This document shows, piece by piece, positions 26,350 through 34,205 of a stretch of 40,806 bases of DNA. The stretch is from Candidatus Amulumruptor caecigallinarius. GTDB lineage: Bacteria; Bacteroidota; Bacteroidia; Bacteroidales; Muribaculaceae. The DNA is taken from the NCBI GenBank assembly GCA_944321825.1, contig CALUMU010000017.1:1-40806 (forward strand), read 5' to 3'. Each line of letters starts with the position of its first letter. Position 1 is the first letter of the stretch. A program made the position numbers and the translations under genes. The notes beneath the pieces were generated by a model that was not told the origin of the DNA, ran no database searches, and saw only the letters and a list, made by a program, of their open reading frames with translations.

Positions 26350-26433
26350 TTAGTGTGGTTGTGGCTTTTTGTAGCGACGGTAGGGGAGGGTAACGTAAAA
26401 ATACGTAACTTCGCATAAAAAGTTTAAGACGAC

Positions 26434-29400
26434 GTGAATTTCCGCAGGCCTATAAAATGGACATATAAGACAGTCCGTACTATCGCCGTGAGCATCATTG
26501 CTCTCGTGTTCGGAGTGCCTGCATTGTCGTATGTGGGATTGTCGTTGCCGTTTGTCGAACGCAGCATCGCAGATGTACTCGAGAAGCAGTTGAGCGAGTT
26601 GCTGCAAGTCAATGTGACAATCGGGCGGATTGAGATAAGTCCGTTTAACCGTGTGACGCTGTCGAGGGTTGTCATTGCTGACACTTCGGCCATGGAACAC
26701 GGTCCGATAGCCATGATTGACCGTCTTGGCGGCTCTGTGAATATCAATGCTTCCCTCATAGAGCAGTCGCTTATCGTCAATTACGTGGAGCTTATCGGTC
26801 TCAATGGGTCTATATGGCAGCGCGACGCCTCGTCGCCTCTCAATATCCAGCCTATAATCGATGCCCTGAAACCTAAAGACAAGAAAGAGAAAAAGCAGAT
26901 AGAGCTGCGTATCAATTCGGTGTTGATACGCAAGTCGTCAGTCACATACGACCGATGGGATGCACCCTACAAACCGGTGGAGGTCATGGACTTTGCGCAT
27001 CTGGCTGTCAGGGATCTGCAGGCTGATATTAATATCCCCCGTATAGCGAAAGATGACTACAAGGTGGGTCTGAGCCGTCTGGCTTTCAGAGAGAGGTGTG
27101 GTGCGGATTTCGCGCTTTCTACGGATTTCGCGCTTAATGACAGTGCTTTGTCAGTAAAGGGGCTGGAGGTGCGGTTAGATGATAGCAATCTCCGTTTTTC
27201 CGATGTCAGTATTCCGATTAAGTCTGTGAAAAACCTCGGCGAGGAGTTGAAGAATGCCCGGTTTGAGGTTGAGGTAACAAAAGGGTCGTCGGTCGCAGTG
27301 GCCGATATGCGGTATTTTGTGCCTGCTTTGGGTAAAAGCAGGTTGACTATAGGTCTGGACGCTGCTGTTTCCGGCCGGCTTGACATGTGTAGCATCGACA
27401 GATTGCGTCTCGACATCGGTGATAAAGGGGAATATGTCACCGCGCTTGCCGAGGTTTCAGCCCCTGGCATGAATCGTGAAGAGATGTCGATAGGTCTTTC
27501 GGACTTAAGATGCTATGTCAAATCGTCCACTGTAGTAGAAACCGTTGAACTGTTGGTCCCAGTCAATCGGCAGTTACGTGATATTCTTGCGCATATAGAG
27601 TACGTAGACGCTCATATGCAGGGACGATATACGCCTGATGGTGCCGAACTGCACTGTGATCTCAGTGCCGCTCCTGGCTCGCTGTCCATTGATGGCTCCG
27701 CGCGTGGGAAGCTGGCTTCACAGTCGGGAGAGCTTGTGCTTACAGTCCGGACTCCCGACCTTGCTGTCGGGGCTGTCGCTCCTGCGCGGGCATCGTTAGG
27801 CAACGGCTCGTTCAGTGTGGACTGTAATGCCGTGTTGCACAGAGGCAAGCTTCAAAAAGCTGATTTCCAAGCGGATATTGACCGCTTGGAGTGGCGCAAC
27901 CATATCTGGCAGTCTGTTGCCTTCAATGGCGCATATAATGGGAACGAATTGGAAGCTGAAATTACGAGCCGTGATACTGAGGCAATGTTTACTGCCAAGA
28001 CATCGGCTGTAGTCAGCCGCGATTTCAGGCAGTTCTCTGATGTGGATGTATATGTAGATGCTGATAACATCCATCTCAGCCTGTTTACACAGCATAGCCC
28101 ATGGAAGGACTATGCTGCATCGTTTGATCTTTCGGCATCAACCGAAACTGTTGATATAACGGCTATGGATGCGCGAGCAGGCATAGAAGACCTGGTATTG
28201 ACTCCTATAGGCGGAGAACTGGCGGCAGTCAATCTTGGAGACATAGATGTGGAGATGCGCAACAGCGCGAAGCCGATGTGGATGTCGTTGACAAGCAATG
28301 TGGCCGATGCCAGTGTTAGAGGGGAGTATGACTTGTCGACTGTCAGCACCGACATACTCCATTGTCTGCACAGGTTGTGGCCGTCGTTGATATCATGTCG
28401 GGAAGATTCCGAGCCGAAATACAGTCATGGACTCAACAACGAGTTTGCGCTTGATCTGACTATTAAGGATACACGCAGCCTTGAACAGCTCATACATCTG
28501 CCTGTCAGTGTGATACATCCTGTCAATGTGGCTGGATTTGTCAAATCGTCCAGGGGCATTATTGCTTTGGATATCGATGCTCCTTATCTGTTGCAGGGCA
28601 AAAAGATAGTGGAGAATACAGTGGTCAATGTGGCTGTGAATGGTGATGCCGGGAAATCGTACCTTTACGCCACCACATCCATGCCAACGAAAAACGGGCA
28701 GCTGTCGCTTACGCTTAACGGCGAAGGGGTGACAGACATGATGGATACATCCATGTCATGGGCTGTGGATTCGAAAAAGGCTCTTAACGGACGATTGGAT
28801 CTTACGGCAAGGGCTTCGCGTGATGAAGATAACAATGTAACCGGGTCGGTCGATGTCCATAAATCTTCAATGACCTTGAATGATACGGTGTGGACTATAC
28901 ATCCGACTCGGATAGATATTGCGAAAGACCGCTATACCATAACCGACTGGCGTATAGGTAATGATGTGCAGTATGTAAGCATCGACGGAGTGGTAGGCCG
29001 CGAGCCGGAAGATGAAGTCGATGTAAGCCTATCGCATATCAATCTCGACTATGTGTTTGATGTCCTCAACATCAATAATGTGGATTTCGGAGGTGTGGCC
29101 ACTGGAGATGTCAGGGCCAAGGATCTTTTATCGGGTATTCCGCAGGCACATACAGATAATCTTGATGTGAAAAACCTCTCATATAATGATTGTGTATTCG
29201 GTGACGCTGTCATCAAGAGTTCATGGGACCACGAGCGGCAGTGCATCACGCTTGATGCCGACATAACCCGAGCTAACGGTGGCGGCAGCACGGTCGACGG
29301 TGTCATATGGCCCGTTAAAGATGGAGGCGGCCTCGATTTGGCGTTTACAGCCGACCGCACCGGCATCGGTTTCTTGCAGCCGTTCATGTCGGCGTTCTGC

Positions 29401-31047
29401 TCGAAAGTCGACGGTATAGTCAGCGGCAATGCACGGCTGTTTGGTTCGTTCAGCGACCTCGACCTCGAGGGGGATGCCTATGTGGAGGGTATGAAGTTGA
29501 CTATTCCGTTCACCAATACGACTTACACGGCAAGCGACAGTCTGCATTTCCGCCCCGGGGTCATAGATATAAATGACCTGACCCTGCATGATGCCTATGG
29601 CAATACTGCCAAATTCCGGGGGCATCTGACACACCGCTATTTCCATGATCCGGTATTTTCGTTTTATCTTTACGATGCCCATGACTTTCTCGGTTATGAT
29701 ATACCCGATAACGGGGATCAAGCATGGTACGGCAAGGTATTTGTCGATGGCGGAGCTTCGATTATCGGCAAGCCCGGGCAAGTGGATATTAATGTTGTGG
29801 CATCTACTGCGCCAAACAGTACTTTCGGCTTTGTGCTTAGTGACAATCTACAGGCCGGCGAATATACGTTTGTCAAATTCCGCGACCGTGACAAGCTACA
29901 GCAGACCGACACGCTCAGTCTGAACCCGGTGGAACGTATCAAGCGTCTGCTTGCGTCCCGGATTTCTGACGATGAAAGCCCGACGGATTTCAACATCAAC
30001 ATATCCGTTGATGCCAATCCCAATGTTGAGGTGACGTTGGTTATGGACCCTATAGCAGGTGACCGTATAAGGGCGTGGGGTACGGGTAACATGCGTATGA
30101 CTTATGCGAGCCGTAACGATGACATGCAGCTTTTCGGCACTTATACGCTTGACAGGGGGACTTACAATTTCACGTTGCAAGAGATTATAGTGAAAGATTT
30201 TACCATAGACCCGGGCAGCTCTATATCTTTCCATGGCAACCCGTATGCTGCACAGCTTAATATCACTGCGGCGTATCAGACGACTGCTAATCTCAGCGAC
30301 CTCGATGTCGCGTTTAATACCGACAAGGATTTGGCCCGGACGAGCGTTCCTGTCAGGGCGTTGCTTAAGATAGCGGGTGATATGCGCCAGCCGGAACTGA
30401 CATTCGATCTTGAATTTCCCACATTGTCGAGCGACATCGACCGCAAGGTGCGTTCGATTGTCAATACCAATGACATGCTTAGCCGTCAGGTGATATATCT
30501 CCTCGCCCTTAACCGCTTCTATACTCCCGAGTATGCCAATTCGGGGACCAACCATGGAAGCAGTGAATTTGCATCGTTGGCATCGACCACGTTGTCGAGC
30601 CGTTTGTCGAGCCTTCTTGGTACAATCAGCGACAAGTGGACCATTGCTCCGTCTGTGCGCAGCGACAACGGCGATTTCAGCGATATGGAGGTAGATCTGG
30701 CTCTGTCAAGCCATCTTCTTAATAACCGTCTGCTTATCAACGGCAACCTCGGGTACCGGGATAAGACATTGAATCCTACCAGTTTTGTAGGTGATTTCGA
30801 TGTGGAATATCTTTTGAACAGGTCAGGCACTATACGTCTGAAGGCTTATAACCGGTTCAATGACCAGATTTTCTCAGCCCGCAATGCGTTGACAACCCAG
30901 GGTGTAGGCGTGGTGTGGAAACTCGATTTTGATAATCTCGACAGCTGGATTAAACGTCTGAGGCGTAGGTTAGCGAAGACCAAGCCGGTTGATACGGCTG
31001 TGGATGCTGCGCCACATGACAGTGTTGCAGTCGGTGGAGGCAACTGA
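26434..31047 (+). CDS. tamB: TamB-like translocation/assembly module protein
   Basis: 1537 residues. One N-terminal membrane anchor (TIAVSIIALVFGVPALSYVG) is followed by an AsmA-like start (LEKQLSELLQVNVTIGRIEI) and long repetitive beta sequence expected to form a lipid-carrying groove across the periplasm. The C-terminal DUF490 region is recognisable (GTYTLDRGTYNFTLQEIIVK, then PGSSISFHGNPYAAQLNITA, and YRDKTLNPTSFVGDFDVEYL). TamB-type proteins bridge inner and outer membranes in phospholipid transport and outer-membrane protein assembly. The start is GTG at 26434, 84 bp after the peptidase gene. No TamA/BamA gene is adjacent. No terminator seen after it. Confidence 0.92.
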   Translation: MNFRRPIKWTYKTVRTIAVSIIALVFGVPALSYVGLSLPFVERSIADVLEKQLSELLQVNVTIGRIEISPFNRVTLSRVVIADTSAMEHGPIAMIDRLGGSVNINASLIEQSLIVNYVELIGLNGSIWQRDASSPLNIQPIIDALKPKDKKEKKQIELRINSVLIRKSSVTYDRWDAPYKPVEVMDFAHLAVRDLQADINIPRIAKDDYKVGLSRLAFRERCGADFALSTDFALNDSALSVKGLEVRLDDSNLRFSDVSIPIKSVKNLGEELKNARFEVEVTKGSSVAVADMRYFVPALGKSRLTIGLDAAVSGRLDMCSIDRLRLDIGDKGEYVTALAEVSAPGMNREEMSIGLSDLRCYVKSSTVVETVELLVPVNRQLRDILAHIEYVDAHMQGRYTPDGAELHCDLSAAPGSLSIDGSARGKLASQSGELVLTVRTPDLAVGAVAPARASLGNGSFSVDCNAVLHRGKLQKADFQADIDRLEWRNHIWQSVAFNGAYNGNELEAEITSRDTEAMFTAKTSAVVSRDFRQFSDVDVYVDADNIHLSLFTQHSPWKDYAASFDLSASTETVDITAMDARAGIEDLVLTPIGGELAAVNLGDIDVEMRNSAKPMWMSLTSNVADASVRGEYDLSTVSTDILHCLHRLWPSLISCREDSEPKYSHGLNNEFALDLTIKDTRSLEQLIHLPVSVIHPVNVAGFVKSSRGIIALDIDAPYLLQGKKIVENTVVNVAVNGDAGKSYLYATTSMPTKNGQLSLTLNGEGVTDMMDTSMSWAVDSKKALNGRLDLTARASRDEDNNVTGSVDVHKSSMTLNDTVWTIHPTRIDIAKDRYTITDWRIGNDVQYVSIDGVVGREPEDEVDVSLSHINLDYVFDVLNINNVDFGGVATGDVRAKDLLSGIPQAHTDNLDVKNLSYNDCVFGDAVIKSSWDHERQCITLDADITRANGGGSTVDGVIWPVKDGGGLDLAFTADRTGIGFLQPFMSAFCSKVDGIVSGNARLFGSFSDLDLEGDAYVEGMKLTIPFTNTTYTASDSLHFRPGVIDINDLTLHDAYGNTAKFRGHLTHRYFHDPVFSFYLYDAHDFLGYDIPDNGDQAWYGKVFVDGGASIIGKPGQVDINVVASTAPNSTFGFVLSDNLQAGEYTFVKFRDRDKLQQTDTLSLNPVERIKRLLASRISDDESPTDFNINISVDANPNVEVTLVMDPIAGDRIRAWGTGNMRMTYASRNDDMQLFGTYTLDRGTYNFTLQEIIVKDFTIDPGSSISFHGNPYAAQLNITAAYQTTANLSDLDVAFNTDKDLARTSVPVRALLKIAGDMRQPELTFDLEFPTLSSDIDRKVRSIVNTNDMLSRQVIYLLALNRFYTPEYANSGTNHGSSEFASLASTTLSSRLSSLLGTISDKWTIAPSVRSDNGDFSDMEVDLALSSHLLNNRLLINGNLGYRDKTLNPTSFVGDFDVEYLLNRSGTIRLKAYNRFNDQIFSARNALTTQGVGVVWKLDFDNLDSWIKRLRRRLAKTKPVDTAVDAAPHDSVAVGGGN

Positions 31048-31447
31048 TATTAAGAGTCGATCTGGCTCCAATAACTTGTTGATTGTCGTCTCATTGCAGA
31101 GTATAAGCCGTTTGTATTAAAATAATTAACCAAAAAATACCAAAAACAATATCTAATAAATGTTAAGTAATGTATTTGTTTGGATGATATTTTAACATTG
31201 CTTTTTCTGCAAAATATACTTGAATCCCAATTTTGTGTGAGTATTGCACATGCTATATGTGATATGTGCAGCTTTGTAATGGTGTGTATAAGGTGTTGTT
31301 TGGTAGCTTATTGCTGTATATAACGGTTCAGTATGGGTAACGGGGGTGATTATTAATTGTATGGTATGTTAATAAATGTGGCATTAGGTATAAAAATGTG
31401 TTACGGTGCTAAATTTTGCTTAAATTAACTTTTGGGCTTGTTCTGCC
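31048..31447. other. AT-rich intergenic region with no recognised content
   Basis: About 400 bases between tamB and the NlpC/P60 promoter. Markedly AT-rich, no convincing frame, hairpin or RNA family recognised. A weak promoter-like TAAATTTTG lies near 31410. Confidence 0.5.
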
Positions 31448-31478
31448 TTGTCTGCCGTGGTAGATATGCGTAAATTTG
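31448..31478 (+). promoter_or_regulatory. Promoter of the NlpC/P60 gene
   Basis: TTG (31448-31450), 20 bases, TAAATTTG (31471-31478) followed by CA. Predicted start near 31485, a leader of about 36 bases. Confidence 0.65.
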
Positions 31479-31520
31479 CAATGCGCTTGACCCAGTCAAG
31501 TAGCTGAAAACATTACGCTT

Positions 31521-32198
31521 ATGAATTCCATCCGAATAATCGCTTTTGTAATTGCAGCATGTGCGGCTTTCTGTGCAAGCACAGCTGATGCCAAGAAACC
31601 TCATCTCCCGCTAAAGCATCAGGTGACTCCTGTCACCGATCAGCAGGTGGATGAAGAAGAACAGATGACATTCTTGGAAAAAGCGATGGACTCTGCGCGT
31701 GATTTTTCTCCGTTTACGCTTAAGCCGCTGATCGATCCCTCGCAGTTTGTGGGTAATGTCCTTGCAGGAAAGATGGTAGACTACGCTGCTAAATTCCTCG
31801 GCACTCGTTATCGTTTTGGAGCTACTGGGCCTAATGCTTTTGACTGTTCAGGCTTTATGGGATGGATATATCGCAAGTTCGGTATGAATCTTGAACGCAC
31901 ATCCCGCAGCCAGTACACTCAGGGCAAACGTGTGGAGCTTGATGAACTCCAGCCTGGCGACCTGCTCTTTTTCAGTTCGCGTAGCAGCGGACGGCGCAAC
32001 GTGGGGCATGTAGGCATGGTGGTGTCGGTAGATAAAGCCAATGGCACTTGCGAATTTATCCATGCTTCCACCCGTAAGGGCGTGACCTACCAGTCGTTCC
32101 CTGACAATGCTTACTACAGCCGCCATTATATCGGTGCGCGCCGTATGCTCGGCACATCGGTTTCGGCTGGCATCACCCTTGATGATGCAGCGATATGA
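31521..32198 (+). CDS. NlpC/P60 family cell-wall hydrolase
   Basis: 225 residues with a signal peptide (cleaved near STADA). After ~65 residues of linker comes an NlpC/P60 domain. Catalytic Cys109 lies in NAFDCSGFMGWIYRKFG, the first His in NVGHVGMVVS and the third polar residue in FIHAS. LQPGDLLFF is the usual strand before the His. These enzymes cut D-Glu to diamino-acid bonds in peptidoglycan stem peptides in the periplasm. The LERTSRSQYTQGK segment is also typical. It has its own promoter and a strong terminator, so it is probably monocistronic. Confidence 0.93.
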   Translation: MNSIRIIAFVIAACAAFCASTADAKKPHLPLKHQVTPVTDQQVDEEEQMTFLEKAMDSARDFSPFTLKPLIDPSQFVGNVLAGKMVDYAAKFLGTRYRFGATGPNAFDCSGFMGWIYRKFGMNLERTSRSQYTQGKRVELDELQPGDLLFFSSRSSGRRNVGHVGMVVSVDKANGTCEFIHASTRKGVTYQSFPDNAYYSRHYIGARRMLGTSVSAGITLDDAAI

Positions 32199-32260
32199 CG
32201 AGTGGCGGTGCTTGTCGGCACCGCTCCAAGGCTTATGGTCTATTTGGAATTTAGTTAGGG

Positions 32261-32294
32261 TTTCATAATCATTTCAGTTTCATAAACATTTCAG
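32261..32294 (+). repeat. 17-bp tandem duplication
   Basis: TTTCATAATCATTTCAG is followed directly by TTTCATAAACATTTCAG (one difference), between the NlpC/P60 stop and its terminator. Confidence 0.85.
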
Positions 32295-32309
32295 TTAATA
32301 GTGGAAAAC

Positions 32310-32351
32310 CGGTGTCATCTGCCTACCCTAAAGGCGATGACACCGTTTTTT
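32310..32351 (+). terminator. Rho-independent terminator of the NlpC/P60 gene
   Basis: CGGTGTCATC (32310-32319) pairs with GATGACACCG (32336-32345) as a perfect 10-bp stem, with an extra GCC/GGC pairing inside the loop, followed by TTTTTT. Confidence 0.9.
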
Positions 32352-32388
32352 ATTAAGGTTACAAAAGGCGGATTTCTGAATGAATATG

Positions 32389-32428
32389 AAACGTCATGGA
32401 ATCCGTCTTGGCGGATTCCATGATGTTT
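32389..32428. other. Strong 17-bp stem-loop of unclear role
   Basis: AAACGTCATGGAATCCG and CGGATTCCATGATGTTT pair with one G-T and a 6-base loop. No T run follows on either strand. It lies 117 bp beyond the sigma factor stop and 38 bp after the NlpC/P60 terminator. It could be a processing or protective 3' hairpin of the sigma factor mRNA, or part of a small RNA. Confidence 0.6.
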
Positions 32429-32545
32429 GCACTCGGCTTGTCGTCTGATGTTATGATTGAAACAGGTCTTTAGCAGCTACCTTTTTAAATGCGCTATGAG
32501 GGTGATGATTGTGAAAGAAGATGAAAATATGCGGTAATGCGAGCT

Positions 32546-33055
32546 TCAACGGGTTTTGTAGTCCTTAAGTCGTGCCTGTAGCCTTTGGCGGGCGAAATAT
32601 ATGCGGCTTTTTACCGTTCCGAGCGGCAGGTTCATTTTTTCGGCAATCTCGCTGTATTTGTAGCCGGACACATGCATCGAAAACGGCACACGGTATTCGT
32701 CGCCGAACGAATTGATTGCTGCAGTTATTTCGCCTACTGCATATGAGCCTTCGGGAGATTCTAATCCTGAATCTTGGGCCATGTCAAGCTGATAAAGGTT
32801 TTCGGTCTTGTCGATAATGGTCTCCGACCGCATCATCCTGCGGTATTTGTTGATGAAGATATTGCGCATTATTGTGAAAACCCATCCCTTGAAATTGGTG
32901 TTGTCGACATATTTGCTTTCGTTGTCAAGGGCTTTCAGAGTGGTGTCCTGAAGCAAGTCGTATGCGTCGTCGCGGTTAGAAGTGAGGATATAGGCGAAGT
33001 TGAGCAAGTTGCCTTGAAGCTCAACAAGCTGGTGCTCGAATTTGGGTGTACTCAT
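32546..33055 (-). CDS. ECF-type RNA polymerase sigma factor
   Basis: 169 residues from the ATG at 33055 (MSTPKFEHQLVELQ). The frame can be read 47 codons further back, but that part is unlike the family. Sigma region 2 (ILTSNRDDAYDLLQDTTLKALDN, then FKGWVFTIMRNIFINKYRR) and region 4 with a helix-turn-helix (YKYSEIAEKMNLPLGTVKSRIYFARQRL) are both complete. No anti-sigma factor gene is adjacent, so how it is held inactive is unknown. A possible -7 element (minus-strand TATATTTG, 33192-33185) lies ~130 bases upstream without a good -33. Confidence 0.92.
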   Translation of the reverse strand: MSTPKFEHQLVELQGNLLNFAYILTSNRDDAYDLLQDTTLKALDNESKYVDNTNFKGWVFTIMRNIFINKYRRMMRSETIIDKTENLYQLDMAQDSGLESPEGSYAVGEITAAINSFGDEYRVPFSMHVSGYKYSEIAEKMNLPLGTVKSRIYFARQRLQARLKDYKTR

Positions 33056-33494
33056 AGTGGTATAGCTGTTTAAAGTAATTAAGTAATTAAGAATGAATCT
33101 CAATAAGAATAGCCTTGATGTAAAGAGTTGAATTTTTAGTGGGATTTTATGACATCTCAGGCAGTGTTCGAAGTTGGATATACACAAATATAGCACTAAG
33201 TGCCAAGATGGGGAAATTATGTACGGCTTATTAATAAAATGTTTTTAAAATTGAGTGAAATTATGCGTAAATATCACATTATCAGTAGTTTAAAATGTAA
33301 CAAACATGTATCTCGCATGTTACGGAAATGTAACAAAACGGCGATTTGGCTGTGGATTACGATGACGACGGGTATGCCGTGAGATAAATACAAGAATAAA
33401 TTGGTCTACTTGATGCCTTAATTATACAAGTAAACGCAAAAAAGTGTAAATTTGCACATCTTTAAAAGAAGAAAATTGTTGTATATGACGTTAA
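33056..33494. other. Divergent intergenic region upstream of the sigma factor and dCMP deaminase genes
   Basis: About 440 AT-rich bases. It contains a minus-strand TATATTTG at 33185-33192, a palindrome TGTTAC-ggaaat-GTAACA (33318-33335), and a plus-strand TAAATTTG with CA after it (33447-33454). The last would place the family-A element in the 5' leader of the dCMP deaminase mRNA. A 60-codon frame at 33200-33382 has no recognisable features. Confidence 0.5.
33447..33454 (+). promoter_or_regulatory. Possible -7 element for the dCMP deaminase gene
   Basis: TAAATTTG followed by CA is an exact -7 match; the -33 element is not convincing. The leader would be about 220 bases and would include the whole family-A element at 33495-33677. 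Confidence 0.4.
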
Positions 33495-33677
33495 TAAGTA
33501 AGTCGCAAAAAGTAATGCACGTATAAGTCGCGGTTATTTTTGAGGTCATATTGGGCTTGAATGAAGGAGTATAACGTGTTATACGACCGAATGAAACACG
33601 ATATGAGCCATAAATAGCAATGTTTATCGGATGCACTTTTAAGACTTACATATAGCGTTTAATTTATAAGACTTACA
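33495..33677 (+). repeat. Family-A intergenic element, copy 2 (upstream of dCMP deaminase)
   Basis: It starts TAAGTAAGTCGCAAAAAGTA and ends with TTATAAGACTTACA one base before the ATG at 33679. A second TTAAGACTTACATAT copy of the end motif lies at 33640-33652. It aligns along its length with the reverse complement of 9531-9716. The central palindrome is GTATAAC-GT-GTTATAC (33569-33584), where copy 1 has GTATAGC-TC-GCTATAC; the stem change is compensated on both sides. Confidence 0.8.
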
Positions 33678-33678
33678 T

Positions 33679-34113
33679 ATGTCACTGATGGAGGCTTCTA
33701 AGCAAGAACTTCTGGACCGGCGGTATCTCCGCATGGCTACGATATGGGCTGAAAATTCATATTGTGTGCGTCGGCAGGTCGGTGCCATTCTGGTCAAGGA
33801 CGACATGATTATTTCTGATGGCTATAACGGTACGCCGTCGGGTATGGAGAATGTATGTGAGGATGAGGACGGCTTGACAAAGCCATATGTGCTTCATGCC
33901 GAGGCAAATGCCATCACAAAGGTGGCCCGTAGCAATAATTCCTCTCAGGATTCGACCCTGTATGTCACGGCATCGCCGTGTATGGAGTGTAGCAAGCTGA
34001 TCATCCAGGCTGGTGTCAAGAGGGTAGTCTTCCATGACCTTTACCGTATTACCGACGGTCTCGACCTCATGCGCCAGGTAGGCATAGAGATAGTGCATAT
34101 TGCAGATTTATAA
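33679..34113 (+). CDS. Deoxycytidylate (dCMP) deaminase family protein
   Basis: 144 residues. It converts dCMP to dUMP for thymidylate synthesis. The zinc and catalytic motif HAEANA (His73, Glu75) and PCMEC (Cys101, Cys104) are intact. The N-terminal RRQVGAILVKDDMIISDGYNG and the GTPSG loop match dCMP/ComEB-type deaminases rather than cytidine or tRNA deaminases. Its ATG abuts the family-A element. Thymidine kinase further downstream serves the same nucleotide pool, though not in the same operon. Confidence 0.92.
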   Translation: MSLMEASKQELLDRRYLRMATIWAENSYCVRRQVGAILVKDDMIISDGYNGTPSGMENVCEDEDGLTKPYVLHAEANAITKVARSNNSSQDSTLYVTASPCMECSKLIIQAGVKRVVFHDLYRITDGLDLMRQVGIEIVHIADL

Positions 34114-34205
34114 GTGAGTATTCATTTTAAATTATACAAAAATAACGCTCACTAAAGAAATATAATTTTAGGTTAAAGTGAAAGCTCACTTAAGTGATTG
34201 TTAAA

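Noticed and set aside
33056-33196. 47-codon N-terminal extension of the sigma factor
   Set aside because: The extension is unlike ECF sigma factors, while the ATG at 33055 starts exactly where region 2 homologs usually begin.
33200-33382. 60-codon plus-strand frame upstream of dCMP deaminase
   Set aside because: AT-rich, no signal or domain, lies in a regulatory region with palindromes. Not supportable as a gene.
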